From contig BLSF01000028.1 of NCBI GenBank assembly GCA_012862575.1, forward strand, positions 186,001 through 250,000: DNA of 64,000 nucleotides, written 5' to 3'. Positions 1-11,500 of the stretch are shown here, piece after piece. The notes under the pieces were generated by a model. The model saw only the letters and a list, made by a program, of their open reading frames with translations. It had not been told where the DNA came from and searched no databases. Each line of letters starts with the position of its first letter. Position 1 is the stretch's first letter. The stretch is from Parietichytrium sp. I65-24A (taxonomy: Eukaryota; Sar; Bigyra; Thraustochytrida; Thraustochytriidae). Both the position numbers and the translations under genes were made by a program.

Positions 1-1
1 C

Positions 2-1843
2 TTTGCACCATCGCTCGGTTCCAACTCGGCAGGACCTGGTAATTGGCCCCAATCCAGTGCCGGCAGCAAGACGGAATGGGGCGCCTCTGGCGAAAATCGT
101 GGGCACGGTGGAGGTTTTGGGAGTTCTGAGCCTGGGCAATTTGTCTCGACGAGCGGTGGCGTCACTGGTGGTCACAGCCAGGAGACGTTGATGTCACCTT
201 CAGGACATATGGATATACACCGGGATGGAGGAGGTAATGGTGGCGGGGCTAGAGGGGTGGGGAAAGAAGGGGGTTTCGGAAGCAATGCCGGGATGCAGAG
301 CAATGGGAATGGTGGAGGCGGGGTTGGCAGTCTCGGTGCAACAGATCCTTTGGATGTTAGTATTGGCGGACCAGCAGAGTCAGGCAGACGCACCAAGGTT
401 GTGCAATTAAGCGGTGAAGAGCTTTGGGAAATGTTTAAAGGAGAGGTGATAGGTGCTTTCGGACTTGTTCCAATGCTCTTTGAGCGCCACAAAGAAATAG
501 AAAAGAAAAAGCAGCGTGATGCGGCTCAAGGGGCTCTCAAGCCAGAATCACACACTTTAGAGGAGAAGACAAAGGTGCAGGCGCCTGCGGTTGCCGCTGC
601 GGAGCTCGTCAAGCAAAAGTTAAAGAAGAAAAAGCCGCTTGGTCCAAAGTCTGACACGAAACGTGTGCACTGGGACGTGCTCGAGGATACCGAAGGAACA
701 CTCTGGGACAGCGGTGTAGACAGTAGCGATATCGAGTTCTCAGATTTGGCGTCTGAATTTTCATCCAAAGTGGTTGTGAAAAAAGCTTCTGAAGAAGAGG
801 AAAAAACTAGCAATAAGCGTCAAGAAGTCGTCTTGATCGCGGACCCGAAAAGAAGGCAAAATATGAGCATCTTTGCTAAGACGTTAATGAAAGGCGGGCG
901 AAACTTGAATCAGGTGGGCGAGAGTCTCAGAAAGATGGAACTGTCGAAATTTGGCCCAAACGCTCTCGAGTCCCTGAAGGAGTTCCTCCCAGAAAGCGAC
1001 GAAATTGACTCAGTCACGACCTTCATGGAAGGTGGTGGGGACGAGTCCTTACTTGGCCCAGCAGAAAGTTTTGTGTTGGCGCTTACATCTGTGCCGAGAT
1101 TGTCGCAGCGCATTTCGAGTCTGTTCATTCTTTCTCAGTTCCAGGATGAAGTCGACGAGGTGATTGCTAAAGCCAAAGTGGTAATAAGCAGTTGCGAGCA
1201 GATCCGCAAGTCGCAACGCTTTGTTCAGCTCTTGCAAATTATTCTCAGGGTTGGCAACGAACTCAACAAGGGTACGAACAAAGGCGAGGCTCAAGGAATT
1301 CGTCTAAGTTCGCTCGTCAAGCTCACGCAGACGAAATCAAATAATAACACAACATTGCTCGAGTACCTGGTGGAGAACCTCGACTCCAAGCAGCCAGAAC
1401 TCCTTGACGTGGCTGAGGACTTTCCACTTTTGACTGAGGCCTCGCGTTTCAACATGCAGCTATTCAACTCCGATGTTGGCAAGGTCAAAAGTGGGTTTGC
1501 AACTGTCGACAACAATTCCAAGGCTGCAGAAAAGGCTGGGGACGACGCAGACTTCACGATGGCAACACGTGCTTTTCTCGATAGTGCGAAAGCTCAAGTG
1601 GAAACTGTGGAAGCTCTGGTAAAAGAGCTCCAGAACGAATTTCAAACTGTTTGCAAATATGTCGGGGAAAACTCCAACTCGTCGACGCCAGAAGACATCT
1701 TTCAGCATCTGCAGAACTTTCTTACTACGCTAGGCTCAACAGTGAGAAAATCGCGTGAGGTGCGGGAGCGAAGGGAACGACGCGAGCGTCACGAGAAGAT
1801 AAAGACGGAGCGTCAGCAGCGTCGGTCGTCCGGCGACGAGTAA
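2..1843 (+). CDS. Formin, FH2 domain (5' end outside window)
   Basis: The reading frame is open from the left edge, so this is the C-terminal part of a longer protein; the first in-frame ATG is at 188 but need not be the start. The first ~100 residues are Gly/Ser-rich low complexity. From about nt 655 a formin homology 2 domain follows, opening with VHWDVLEDTEGTLWD, the counterpart of the formin lasso Trp region. The helical core follows, including IADPKRRQNMSIF, LRVGNELNKGTNKG (the GN-N-G signature) and IRLSSLVKLTQTKS. A basic Arg/Glu-rich tail ends the protein. FH2 domains dimerise, nucleate unbranched actin filaments and ride their barbed ends in the cytosol or cell cortex. No proline-rich FH1 is visible here; it may lie to the left. 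The domain call is firm, the formin subclass is not. Confidence 0.9.
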   Translation, partial: FAPSLGSNSAGPGNWPQSSAGSKTEWGASGENRGHGGGFGSSEPGQFVSTSGGVTGGHSQETLMSPSGHMDIHRDGGGNGGGARGVGKEGGFGSNAGMQSNGNGGGGVGSLGATDPLDVSIGGPAESGRRTKVVQLSGEELWEMFKGEVIGAFGLVPMLFERHKEIEKKKQRDAAQGALKPESHTLEEKTKVQAPAVAAAELVKQKLKKKKPLGPKSDTKRVHWDVLEDTEGTLWDSGVDSSDIEFSDLASEFSSKVVVKKASEEEEKTSNKRQEVVLIADPKRRQNMSIFAKTLMKGGRNLNQVGESLRKMELSKFGPNALESLKEFLPESDEIDSVTTFMEGGGDESLLGPAESFVLALTSVPRLSQRISSLFILSQFQDEVDEVIAKAKVVISSCEQIRKSQRFVQLLQIILRVGNELNKGTNKGEAQGIRLSSLVKLTQTKSNNNTTLLEYLVENLDSKQPELLDVAEDFPLLTEASRFNMQLFNSDVGKVKSGFATVDNNSKAAEKAGDDADFTMATRAFLDSAKAQVETVEALVKELQNEFQTVCKYVGENSNSSTPEDIFQHLQNFLTTLGSTVRKSREVRERRERRERHEKIKTERQQRRSSGDE

Positions 1844-2016
1844 ATGATATGTACAGTTCGTCTGATGCAATTCAGTTTTCCCCTCTCAGAGAAAACCCCA
1901 AAGATCGTCAGAGCAGGGGAAATGTTTGTTCTCATTTTTTTTTAATATTCGAACGCAATCGAGGCCAACTTTTCTCTTTACAATCTATTGATGATTGAGA
2001 TGGAAAAGAAAATCAC

Positions 2017-2851
2017 TCACGCGCTCATGATCTCTTTCTCCCTATCTTCACACCATTTTACTACCTTGTTTTGTTCATCCTCGAACATCTTCTCCACTTC
2101 CTTTTGTTTCGCGAAAAGCTCATCTTCGGACAGCGTTTTGCCCTTCTTCAAGTCGCTCACTTGTTTCAAGACATCCCTACGGATGGTGTTGATGGACGTT
2201 TTTCGTCTTTTCTCTGAGATCGCGCGCCTTCTTTACTACGTCATTGCGAGACTCCTTGGTGAGTTTCGGGATAGGTACATTGATTGTGGTTCCTTCCACC
2301 GAGGGGTTCAAGCCCATGTTCGACTGCTGAATTCCGGCGCGAACAGCCTCGAGCAAAGATGCGTCAAAGACACTAATCGAAAGTAGCTTTGGGCTCTTGA
2401 GCGTAGCTTGAGCAACATTCGTCAGCGGAGTTTGTTGGCCATATGCGTTGATTTTGAGGTGATCCAACATGGACGGATCCGGTCTCCCTGTCCTAAGCTT
2501 AGAAAGTTCGCCTTTGTATGCTTCCATCACCCTTTGAAGCTTGTCGCTCGCCTTTGAAAGATCAAGCTCCGCAGCGGCTTCTTCGCCTGCGTCCTCCGCA
2601 GAAGCATTTTTAGCCGCCTTTTTCTTCTTGCCTCTGGTCCACGACGCAAGGTGCGACTGCTGCTTTTCAAAAATCGCGACCTGCTCAAACCCGCCGAGCT
2701 TTGAAGTCCCAGCCACGCCTCGGAGCCCTTGCCACTGCACAGCCTTGCACGAGTCCCTAGGCGCCACAAAACCTTTCCCCAAAGCGCGCTTGGCGAGTGT
2801 CCGGGACTGCGGCCGCCAGAGCGACTTGAAGCTCAAAGTTGCAGAATACAT
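2017..2851 (-). CDS. Mitochondrial ribosome recycling factor, apparent one-base frameshift
   Basis: The product splits post-termination mitochondrial ribosomes together with EF-G. I start it at the ATG at 2851 because it opens a basic, Ser/Arg-rich presequence (MYSATLSFKSLWRPQSRTLA); an earlier in-frame ATG at 2950 gives a less typical leader. The RRF fold is clear: KASDKLQRVMEAYKGELSKL, LRTGRPDPSMLDHLKI, then INVPIPKLTKESRNDVVKKA. In this frame the protein stops early near 2176. The missing last helix is fully present in the overlapping frame (TSINTIRRDV, LKKGKTLSEDELF, EKEIMSA) and ends at 2017. The switch lies in an A-rich stretch (minus strand) at about 2200-2214. Dropping one base there restores the spacing seen in E. 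coli RRF. I see no intron that explains it. Sequencing error, allele-specific mutation and true frameshifting all remain possible. Confidence 0.85.
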
Positions 2852-3912
2852 TGTCAGTGTGTTTCTCTCTTGTTTCCCGTGGAACGAGGACCTTTTGAAA
2901 TGCACAAAATGCACACAGCTTGGCTCAGCAGACTGACAAACAATCTTCATTCTATTTCATTCTTCATCATGTCATCAAAAATGTTATCAATGTTATCAAT
3001 ACTTCTAAAACTTCTCTTACTTGCCATGAATCTCAGCCACGAATTTCGCTCGTAACGTCAGGGTGTCCGTGACGCGATTTACTCCCTGCTTCCCGTCATT
3101 TACTCATATTTACTCTTTAGCTACTCCAGATAATAGAGCAGAGTAGCTATCTAGCTAGTAGCCATCTAACTCTCAGAGGCTCGAACTTTAGCTAACGTAG
3201 GGAAGTAGTAGTCTCCGTGTCAATCACGAATCAGAAAAATACTATTAATCAATGACTACCACTTGGAAAGCCGGTCGACCCATGAATGAACTTGAACGCC
3301 ATAACCCTGACAAAATAACTGAAGAGAACGATCTTGTTACGCCTGCGGATCGAGGAAACTGCACGCAGTCGTAGCAGACACACCAGCCAGAGCGGCGATT
3401 TATAAATACCGGCTTGCTAGCCGAAAAAAAACATATATCCGTTTCTAACTATGATTACTAGTACTAAGTACTACAACTATTTAGATTACATTCGAGTCAA
3501 CAATGCACTTTTGTAGGTGACACGAAGATGCCGCGAATCGTAAATTCGTATTGCCAGTCATCGGTCGTTTCTGCTCAGCGCAAACCCACCTGGCGCTGCA
3601 AAGTTCGCGTTAAGGTCGCCTTTTCCCAAGCGATGCCTTGCCAACGCTACCTTTTTCGACTTCAATGAATTCGTTTTGATCAGCGCTAGTGTTGCCAGTG
3701 TTGCGATGTGACTGGCACATACGATGGCTTGCGGGTATCCGCTCTTCCAGACTCGGACCTGACCATCAGCAGACTATGGTCGTCTTAGAATTGAGATAGC
3801 GTTCTTGCGATTGTGTTGAACGCTGAGTTCGCGATTGATGAGAAGCCGAAATACAACTTCCAGCGAGGAGCTTTGGTTGAGCATGGACGTCTGAAGACGT
3901 GGCTCAAGGATA
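2852..3912. other. Intergenic, no gene seen
   Basis: This lies between the divergent recycling-factor and EGF/7TM genes. It holds AT-rich stretches and CTAGCTAG-like runs near 3150. I see no ORF with coding character and no RNA gene. A missing signal-peptide exon of the next gene could lie in the right half, but I cannot point to one. Confidence 0.4.
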
Positions 3913-5028
3913 ATGTCTTGCCGCTTTGGATGCGGGGCGGACGGGGTATGCGCAGCCAACGGGACATGCTTGTGCAGCGCGAATGGCCAAAGCTTGGAGT
4001 TCAACTTTTGGGCGGGGTCCGTGTCTGAGTCGCCTTGTGATTATAACTCCAGGATCATCACGGTGCTTGATGCAATAGGTGGCGCTCTGTCTCTACTTTG
4101 CTTCGTTTTTCTGATATCAATCACCAACAGGCGCTCGCAGCTGACACGCCGAGCTCCCGCTCTTTGCGGTCTTGTTTGCGGCTTTGTTACTTCCTGTATG
4201 AAAGCGTCAAATCCGGGCAAATACTTATTTTGCATCGACTTCACAACCACCTTCATCTATTCGATTGGGCTGGGATGCTCGTTTGTGGGATGCGCGGTTT
4301 TCCTTCTCAAATACATCAACTTTTTAGAGGTTCAGGCTCGCTGCATGTCAGACAGTGTTTTGCAAAACTATCAGCACAAAATCGTCTTTGTTAGGAAAAT
4401 GCACCGTGTTCTGACCCCGAGCTCGATGGTTGCCTTCCTGCCCTTTACCATTGCGTGCTATCTGGAAGGAGAGCAAAAGTATCACTCGTTTATGACAGGC
4501 ATGCTGCTCTTTACCATCTATCCAATCTTTTTTGGGCTCTTTACGGTGTACATCTTAAAAGAGATCGAGGTCGTCTTTAAACACTGTATGACGCCCTCAC
4601 AAGTCAAGTCGGATGGAAGTTCCAAACTTCAACTCCGGCTAGAAAAGCATTCCAAGGCGCTCAAGCAGGTGTCAAGATTGACCAGCATAATTACGATGAT
4701 AATGGTAAGTTTTGGCTTTAGTATTTATATGCGCAGCTGTTCCGCACCAAAACTTACCAGACTTTGGTTCTCAGATCGCATTTGGGCTCGCGACACTCTT
4801 CTCTCCGCACTTCGTCTTGAGCATGAAGTATATCTTGCCATCGTAAGTCCAGACCAGGTTGTGTTAGAGACAAGACGTTGCAGGTCTAACCGCTAGCTTC
4901 GCAGGTTCAATGTGTCGTGGTTCATTTTCATGCTTGTCGCGACAAACGCAGTGTATAGACACCGAGCTCGCAATTTAGGAAGCCGCTTCTCTTCGATCAC
5001 CCCTACTCGAATTAACTCGCGAGGGTAA
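3913..5028 (+). CDS. EGF-like plus seven-transmembrane protein, receptor-like
   Basis: Three exons: 3913-4704, 4775-4842 and 4905-5028. Both introns are GT-AG (GTAAGT donors) and joining them keeps the frame, giving 327 residues. The N-terminus has an EGF-like cysteine pattern (CRFGCGADGVCAANGTCLC). About seven hydrophobic segments follow: residues ~45-70, 80-97, 105-135, 170-190, 195-220, 255-275 and 285-305. The last is supplied by exons 2 and 3 (YILPSFNVSWFIFMLVATNA). The topology suggests a GPCR-like or other signalling membrane protein, but I do not recognise the family and see no class A landmarks. No signal peptide precedes the EGF module and an in-frame stop lies at 3892, so a 5' exon may be missing. 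The neighbouring carboxypeptidase gene converges with it. Confidence 0.65.
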
Positions 5029-5216
5029 TCATCTGTTTCTGAAGCCCAACTTTGCTTTGTTGTGCAACCACAATTTTTGGGTGGGTAGACAGTTCAAGCG
5101 CTGTTTGCAGCTGATCATTATAAAAAAAAAAGGTTTAAAATCTCGTAGTACTTGCTGTTTTGAATAATTGAGCGAGGGCGATACTCAGTACCTATTGTTT
5201 GCTGGGATGTCAGCCT

Positions 5217-6796
5217 CTACGGTGTGTATCGCTTCAGAGGTTCATTTGCAATGAAACTGCGGAGCATCTCAAACGCAGCTTTTGGCTTCATTTGAGGGAC
5301 CATGTGCCCGCTGCCACGGATAGTGATGTATTGGAAGTTTCCTTCATAGGTGGTAACGTATCCAACGGTGCGTTTTTTGCCATCCAAGGTCCACGCTCGC
5401 CACGCTTCCTCCTCCTTCAAGCCCAGCTGCGACACCCACCATTCGGCGATGAAAGAGTTCAGTCCTGGATCCGTGTCTCCATTGTAGATGGCAACGCGCA
5501 AATCCGTGTCAAGGGCGAAGGACTTGTGCAATGGAAGGAGGTTCTTCTCGGTAAGTTTGTAATCTAGGCCTTGCGAGTTGTCCCCGCTAACAAATTTTGC
5601 AGTGCGGTCCACGCCAATGGCGTCGCGCACGGTTGGGTGCTGAATCCAGTTGTTCAAGGCTCCGCCTCCCCCGCAAGGGTAATCGTTAAGAGCCGCAAGC
5701 TGGCGTCGCTGCAGAGCCTCGGGGTCAACGGGGAGCTCACTCACAGAGTTAGCAAGCAGCACCTCTGATGTTGGCAAATTCGCTTCGTCCCAGCACTCGT
5801 CATACAGGTTGTAGTCAAAGTAGTACCCTACCTTACTTTTCATCTCTGCAACAAGAGCGTTGCATTTGTCATTGTCTCCAGATTCATTTGGGTTGCAGAA
5901 TTTGTCCAGCTCCTTGTACATTTTAGTGGAAATTTGATGGTGCCCGTACAAGAATTTAGCCTTGAACCACCACTCGCGGCGCGTACCTTTTCCGCCCCCA
6001 GCGCTGTTGCACAATATGTCTGTGCCCACGCATCCGTCACCCACAGCAATGCCGCGAAGTTGCCTACGTGCGTGGGACTCGGTCTTGTTTCGCTTCATGA
6101 TTTCGCGAGCAAGTGTAGGAATATAGATCCCAGCATAGCTCTCCCCTGTGAGATAGAGGTCGTTGTCAGCAAACTCTGGGTGAGTCTTGTAAAAGCTTTC
6201 CAAGAATTGATAATTTGCGCGTGCGGTGCTATCGTCGTCCCAGGTTCCGCAATCGAACCCGGTGCCATTTGGTCCGGGGGGATCGCAGTATGAGAACGAA
6301 ACTGGCGGTGGCCCGTTCAGAACGAGAAGCGTACCCAGCTTTGACCAGGAGTACTCATTCCTGAAGAGTGAAGGAATGCCTGTCTCATTGAAAGATTTGG
6401 TTCGCATGGATGCGCTAGACAAGTAGAACGGCCCAAGCTCCGTGAACAAACCCTTTATTTTCCCCCATTCCATTCCATTCAATCTGGTTAGCACCAAATC
6501 TCATACGAAACCAGTCATCAGTGAAAACTTACAAAATTGCTGCTGGCGCCTGGCCCGCCGTTGGACCACAGGATGAGCGGGTCATTCTTTGGATCGCCTT
6601 CGGAGAGAATCAGCGAATAGTGATACCAGAGCTGACGACCATCATCTTTCTTTCCGCCATCAAGATACCCTGTGTACCACGTAGAAGGCAGTTTGCCTTC
6701 CCAGCCCGGGAGTTCATCCACTTCTACTCGCGTTGGAGGCACGCCCGATGCAGCGGCGCCGACCAACAACAGCGCAATTCCTGCGGCCACACGCAT
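5217..6796 (-). CDS. Secreted serine carboxypeptidase (peptidase family S10)
   Basis: Two exons on the minus strand: 6533-6796 and 5217-6452. The intron runs from GTAAGT to AAATAAAG, both ends phase 0, giving 499 residues. I start at 6796 because it gives a clean signal peptide (MRVAAGIALLLVGAAASG); an upstream in-frame ATG at 6883 spoils it. Family S10 enzymes remove C-terminal residues from peptides in the lysosome or vacuole, or outside the cell. The triad is complete: Ser193 in TGESYAG, Asp416 in NGDTDPG, His471 in GSGHMVPQ. The oxyanion-hole segment reads WSNGGPGASSN, with Ser and Ala where the family usually has Leu and Cys (WLNGGPGCSS). The intron falls exactly between that segment and GLFTELGPF. 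Nothing suggests inactivation. Confidence 0.92.
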
Positions 6797-8210
6797 ACTG
6801 TCTCTGCCTGCTTGCTTCTCCAAAGTCCACTTCCCTGCACCTGCCTGATAACCTACCCTACACGCACACGGCCTTGCCTCCACGACTTATACGACTTCAC
6901 GACTCCACGACTCCGCACTCCCTGTCTCGACGAGTCACTGCTCAATCGTGCGTTTTGGGACTGGATTGACCCAAACTTGGTTTCCCTGTAGCTACTACAC
7001 ACACTCCAAAGACTCCAAAGATACATTTTTTCCCAAAGTCGGATCTTCGACACATGTTTACCGTGGCGATAACTGTAGTACTTGAGAATTGCGCTCGAGT
7101 ACTGATAGCAACCAGAGCTTCCGCCGCTGGGCCACACTCGTTTCTTCCGGATCTTCCGAACTGATGTTCCGAATTTCGATTTTGTTATTCCGATCGGTCG
7201 TCAAACTCGTCGTTTGCCAGTGTTTTAACTCTGAAGTGGGCCAGCGCGACAGCTCGCTTTGGCCTGAAAGCTTTGGGTGGGCATTGAGCCCGCATCTCGA
7301 TAATCTTCGCTCTTTCAGTGTATGTATAGATTCATTTTTAAATAATCAAAAGCAATCTTTGATGATTGAATGCAAACGTTCGTTCATTGGGAATGAGAGA
7401 GGATTACGGACGATGTAAAAATTAAAAAAATAATTGGATCGCTCATGAGTTCTGATCATGATCATTGAACACATTGAACTTGGGAAGTCAGATTAACCAG
7501 CGAGTATCTTGTGTCCGTTTCCCTCCTAAGGATTCGAGGAGCGAGGCAATAAGATAGTCGGAGAACAAGATGCGGCTCGTCGGTGTTCACCGGGAGATCA
7601 GTTCCTTGTTCGAGACCGTTTGCCGTGCTACCGTGATACCTAGCACAATTTATTACTTGTACGGTAATGCCAACGTTTCCCTTCTGCTCTGCTTCTCGAT
7701 GGACTAAAAATAAATAAAATAAAATAAATCATCGATGGAACATCGACCATCATCCATCATTGTCATTCCATCATCATGAATAATTTAAGATAACCATCCT
7801 AAACAGGTTCACTCGCTTGTAAATCACCTATCCCACCATTCTGGACGGGCGATGACGAGTTGCGTGTATTTGTTTCGACAAACTTGGTCTGGCTGGGTTC
7901 ACCTTTCAACCAAGGTGGACGATCTTCATGACCAGTAGCATCACCATCATCACCATCGATCGACCTGGAATGTGCTGTGGCGCCTTCGGGACCTCGCGTT
8001 TCTCGCCCTTAGTTTCAACCGACTGTGAAGTGCCGGACGAGGCAACTTTTCCTAACGCGCACGCAATCCACATTGGCAACGAAGTCATTTAACCAACACC
8101 TTTGACACGTGAGCTCGTTTTCATCGGTTTTGCCGTGGACCATCGTGGACCCCAAAAGCCAGTAACTCACAGGCGCAATTGCAATTAACGAGTGTGCCTC
8201 AGCGAGCAAG

Positions 8211-8250
8211 CCTCTCCAGATCTCTCCAGATCTCTCCAGATCTCTCCAGC
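8211..8250. repeat. 10-bp tandem repeat, four copies
   Basis: Four head-to-tail copies of TCTCTCCAGA, the first and last differing by one base. The array lies about 260 bp upstream of the WDR62-like ATG. The 10-bp period is close to one DNA turn; any regulatory role is speculation. Confidence 0.85.
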
Positions 8251-8464
8251 CTGCGGACTCTGCGGACACGTTGCCGCAAAGCGCGCTTCCGAATTCCAAC
8301 TGTATTTGCCGAGACCTTTGGCAGTTGAGCGGGCAAAGCCGGCTGACCTGGTTGGCCATCTTGCGCATACTCGCCAGCCCGAAGACTTGCAGGTTCCAGT
8401 CTGCCAGCATCTGCCAGCCTACACTCACTGGCCGGCGCACTCGGAGCAAGTCATTCGAGTTGAA

Positions 8465-8513
8465 CAGGTGAGGAGAGTAAGGAAAGGAGGAAAGGGAGGA
8501 AACGAAGCGGAAG
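8465..8513 (+). promoter_or_regulatory. Purine-rich leader before the WDR62-like ATG
   Basis: Directly upstream of the start codon the coding strand is almost all A and G (GGAAAGGAGGAAAGGGAGG and flanks). Comparable tracts precede several other housekeeping genes in the window. It is probably 5' UTR or core promoter; I cannot place the transcription start. Confidence 0.4.
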
Positions 8514-11500
8514 ATGGCAGGTCAGTCGCCACAGGCGAGCGGCAGAGGCTTGCGGCTGGAGAAGGTGGTGGGCAGCAGCACGACAAGCAGTAACGGGCTG
8601 GACGCCTGCGGCGGGCAAGTGGCTTACCCTGCAGGGTGCGTGGTGGTGTTGTTAGGCGACGACGGCAAGCAGCAGTCTTACATGCGCATGGCCAAGCCTG
8701 TGGCCTGCGTCAGGTTCTCACCGGATGGGCGGTACCTCGCGGTGGGCGAGAAGGGCCACAACCCTGCTATCACGGTGTGGGACGCACGATCGCACGTTCG
8801 GGTGGCCGAGCTAAAGGGACACAAGATCGGCGTGACGTGCATGCGATTCTCGCCCGATTCTTCGAGGTTGGTATCGGTTGGATTCCAGCACGACGACCAG
8901 ATGATCTTGTGGGACTGGCAGAACGGGGATGCGCTTTTGAAGCAGGCCATCGGGGCAAATGTGCTGGCGATTGACTTTTGCGCAGACGGGCAGACGATTG
9001 TGACCGCCGGAGTCAAGTACATCAGATTTTGGGAGATCAAGGAGAGGAAGGGCTCACAAGGGGATGTGCTCGCTCCGGGGGAGTTTTCCGCGACGGAGCA
9101 CAAAGCTGGCATCTTGGCGGACTACCAGGACACCAGCTTTGTGGATGTGGTCTGTGGAAAGGGGGATCTGGCGGGGTCGACATTTCTGGGAACGAGCTGC
9201 GGGTCGCTCATTTGCTTGGGCTCAAATCGTCTCATGGACAAGTGGGTGTATCTGGAAACCACAGCCGTGAATGCGCTCTCGCTCGGGAACAACTTGATTG
9301 CTTGCGCTTGCAGCAATGGCGTCGGACGCGTTTTCAAGGCAGACTCTTTTGAATTTGTGGCATCGCTTCCTCACCCTCGCAAGCAACGAGTGTGTATAAA
9401 TGACCAGGACGGGAACAAAGGGGATTATGACGACGACGATGACCACCTCGTGAACCCCGGGGACGAGGAAAGTAGCGCGAGTTCAGAAGCTGGGAACGAC
9501 AGTTACGCCGACGCGGTCGCTATTCACTGGATGCACGACAATGAGCAGATTGTCATGTCCTATTCGGACAAAAGCATATATGTATGGGACGTATCGAACC
9601 GTAAATCGATTACAAAGCTCGCGAGCTACTTTGGACACACCGAGGGCGTTAGCGGAATCGTGGCCCTTCGGCAAAGCAAACGGACAAAGGCCGCCGGTAT
9701 TCCGGACTCGCTTCTGGTGACGTGTAGCGATGACCGCCGATTACGTTTCTGGAGAATGGGAACGGCCCGGAAGCGCAAATCAGCAACGTCAGGTTCGCAT
9801 CTGTGGCAAAACGAAGCGAGCCAGGAGTTGGTTAGGGAGATTCAGCTTCCAAGCCACTCAATTTCTGTGGAAGGAGCGCCGGACGGGGTGAAATCACTGG
9901 CAGTTTCCAGAGATGGGACTTTGGTTGCCGTTGGAGATCGCAGCGGTGGGATTCTGGTCTACGACCTTGTTTCTGACAAGATTGTGTTGGATGATTCGCA
10001 AGCCCACAGCGGGGAGGTACTGAGCCTCGATTTTTCTCCAAAGCTTAGCACTGGCTCAAGCTCCCGGATCTTAATGGCCTCTGGCGGTCGTGACCGCCTA
10101 GTGCATATCTACGGCTGGATTTCGGACAAAGACCGATGGATTCGTATCAAGACACTCAAGGATCATTCTGCAATTGTCACCACGACGATATTTTCGATGG
10201 ATGGACAAAAGTTACTGAGCGCAGGGGGAGACAAAACCATCGTGGTTTCGGAGGTAGCGATGGATAATGGTGAAGTGAAGATTTCGAGACAGACTTCAAT
10301 GTCAATGCCGTACGGGACCGTGCACGATATAGACGTGGATGCCAGCAATAAGTATTTCTGTACTGTGGGACAAGATAAAAAGATCAACATCTGGAATTTG
10401 CACAATGGAAAGCCGATTCGGAGCTACAAGCCAGACGGCGAGATTGGCGAGCTTAACACGGTGCAATTAGACCCCGCTGGCATGTTTTGCGCGGTGGGCT
10501 CAAACGATAAGACAGTGCGGTTGTTTGACTTTTACAACGGTGAATGCGTTGCCAAGTCAGCCGGTCATGGCGAAGCCTTATCCGGACTAGCCTTCTCCAG
10601 CGATTGCAAAAGACTGGTTTCTGTGTCCTGGGATGGGTGCATGTTTGTCTGGCGTCTCGCACCAGAGATAACCGTAGCCATCAAAGAGCGCTTAAGAGAG
10701 ATCGAACTGCAGAGCACACTTCCAACCGGTCAGCGCGCTGGTGAAGAGCAGAGGGAAAATATATTAAATGGAAACGAATCCGCTGAGCATTCTCAGCAAG
10801 AGAAGCTCGGGTCGCTGTCCGCGCTCTCCGAGAGCATCAGGGAATCAGAGGAGGAGAAGCTGAGAGAAACAGAAAAGCCGTCGCTGTACGCCTCAGCTCA
10901 GCTTCCCACATGGGCTAAAGAGCGCAGCGCAAAGGCAGGAGCTGGAGAGTCTGACGGTGATCCAGAGGCAGCGGACCTTACTGTGGAAGACCTAGGGGAA
11001 GTTTCCGATGAAGACTATACGTCAGAGGACACCTCGTCCGACCGGAACGCCCTCCCTTTGCCGACTCCAGCAGGGAGTGTGTCTGCGCTCTCTATTCTTA
11101 CGGCCCCTCGTTCACCGCCTCCCGAGTTTGGGGAGTCGAAGTCTTTAGCGCAAGAGCGGAGTGCGATGAAATTTCAAGAGCGGAGGCAAGAGTCGGATAC
11201 TGCTGTTCGCAGAATGCGAGATCAACTAAAGTCTCTCGGAATTTTGAACGCTACCGCAAAAAATCCGACCGGAAGCAAGGATGGGCAAACTATTAACGAG
11301 GAGAGCGACGAGGAAGACATTCAGTACGAGAAGGCGGAGCACGCGGCGCCATCTGACGATGCGGAGGATTCAATTGCGGGAATGTTGAGCCCTTTTCCTG
11401 CGCGCGTGAATAACAGCAAGTCTTCCAGCCGGAAAGCTTCCGAAAACGAAGAGTACATTTCGACAAGCATGATGGAGAGGCAGCGTGAGAACTTGGGGGT

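Larger units (their letters stand above)
6797..8513. other. Intergenic between divergent genes, no gene seen
   Basis: It separates the carboxypeptidase from the WDR62-like gene and should contain both promoters. AT-rich spans lie near 7320-7440 and 7690-7800. A 10-bp tandem repeat lies at 8211-8250, and a purine-rich leader sits directly before the ATG at 8514. The short ORFs here lack coding character. Confidence 0.5.
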
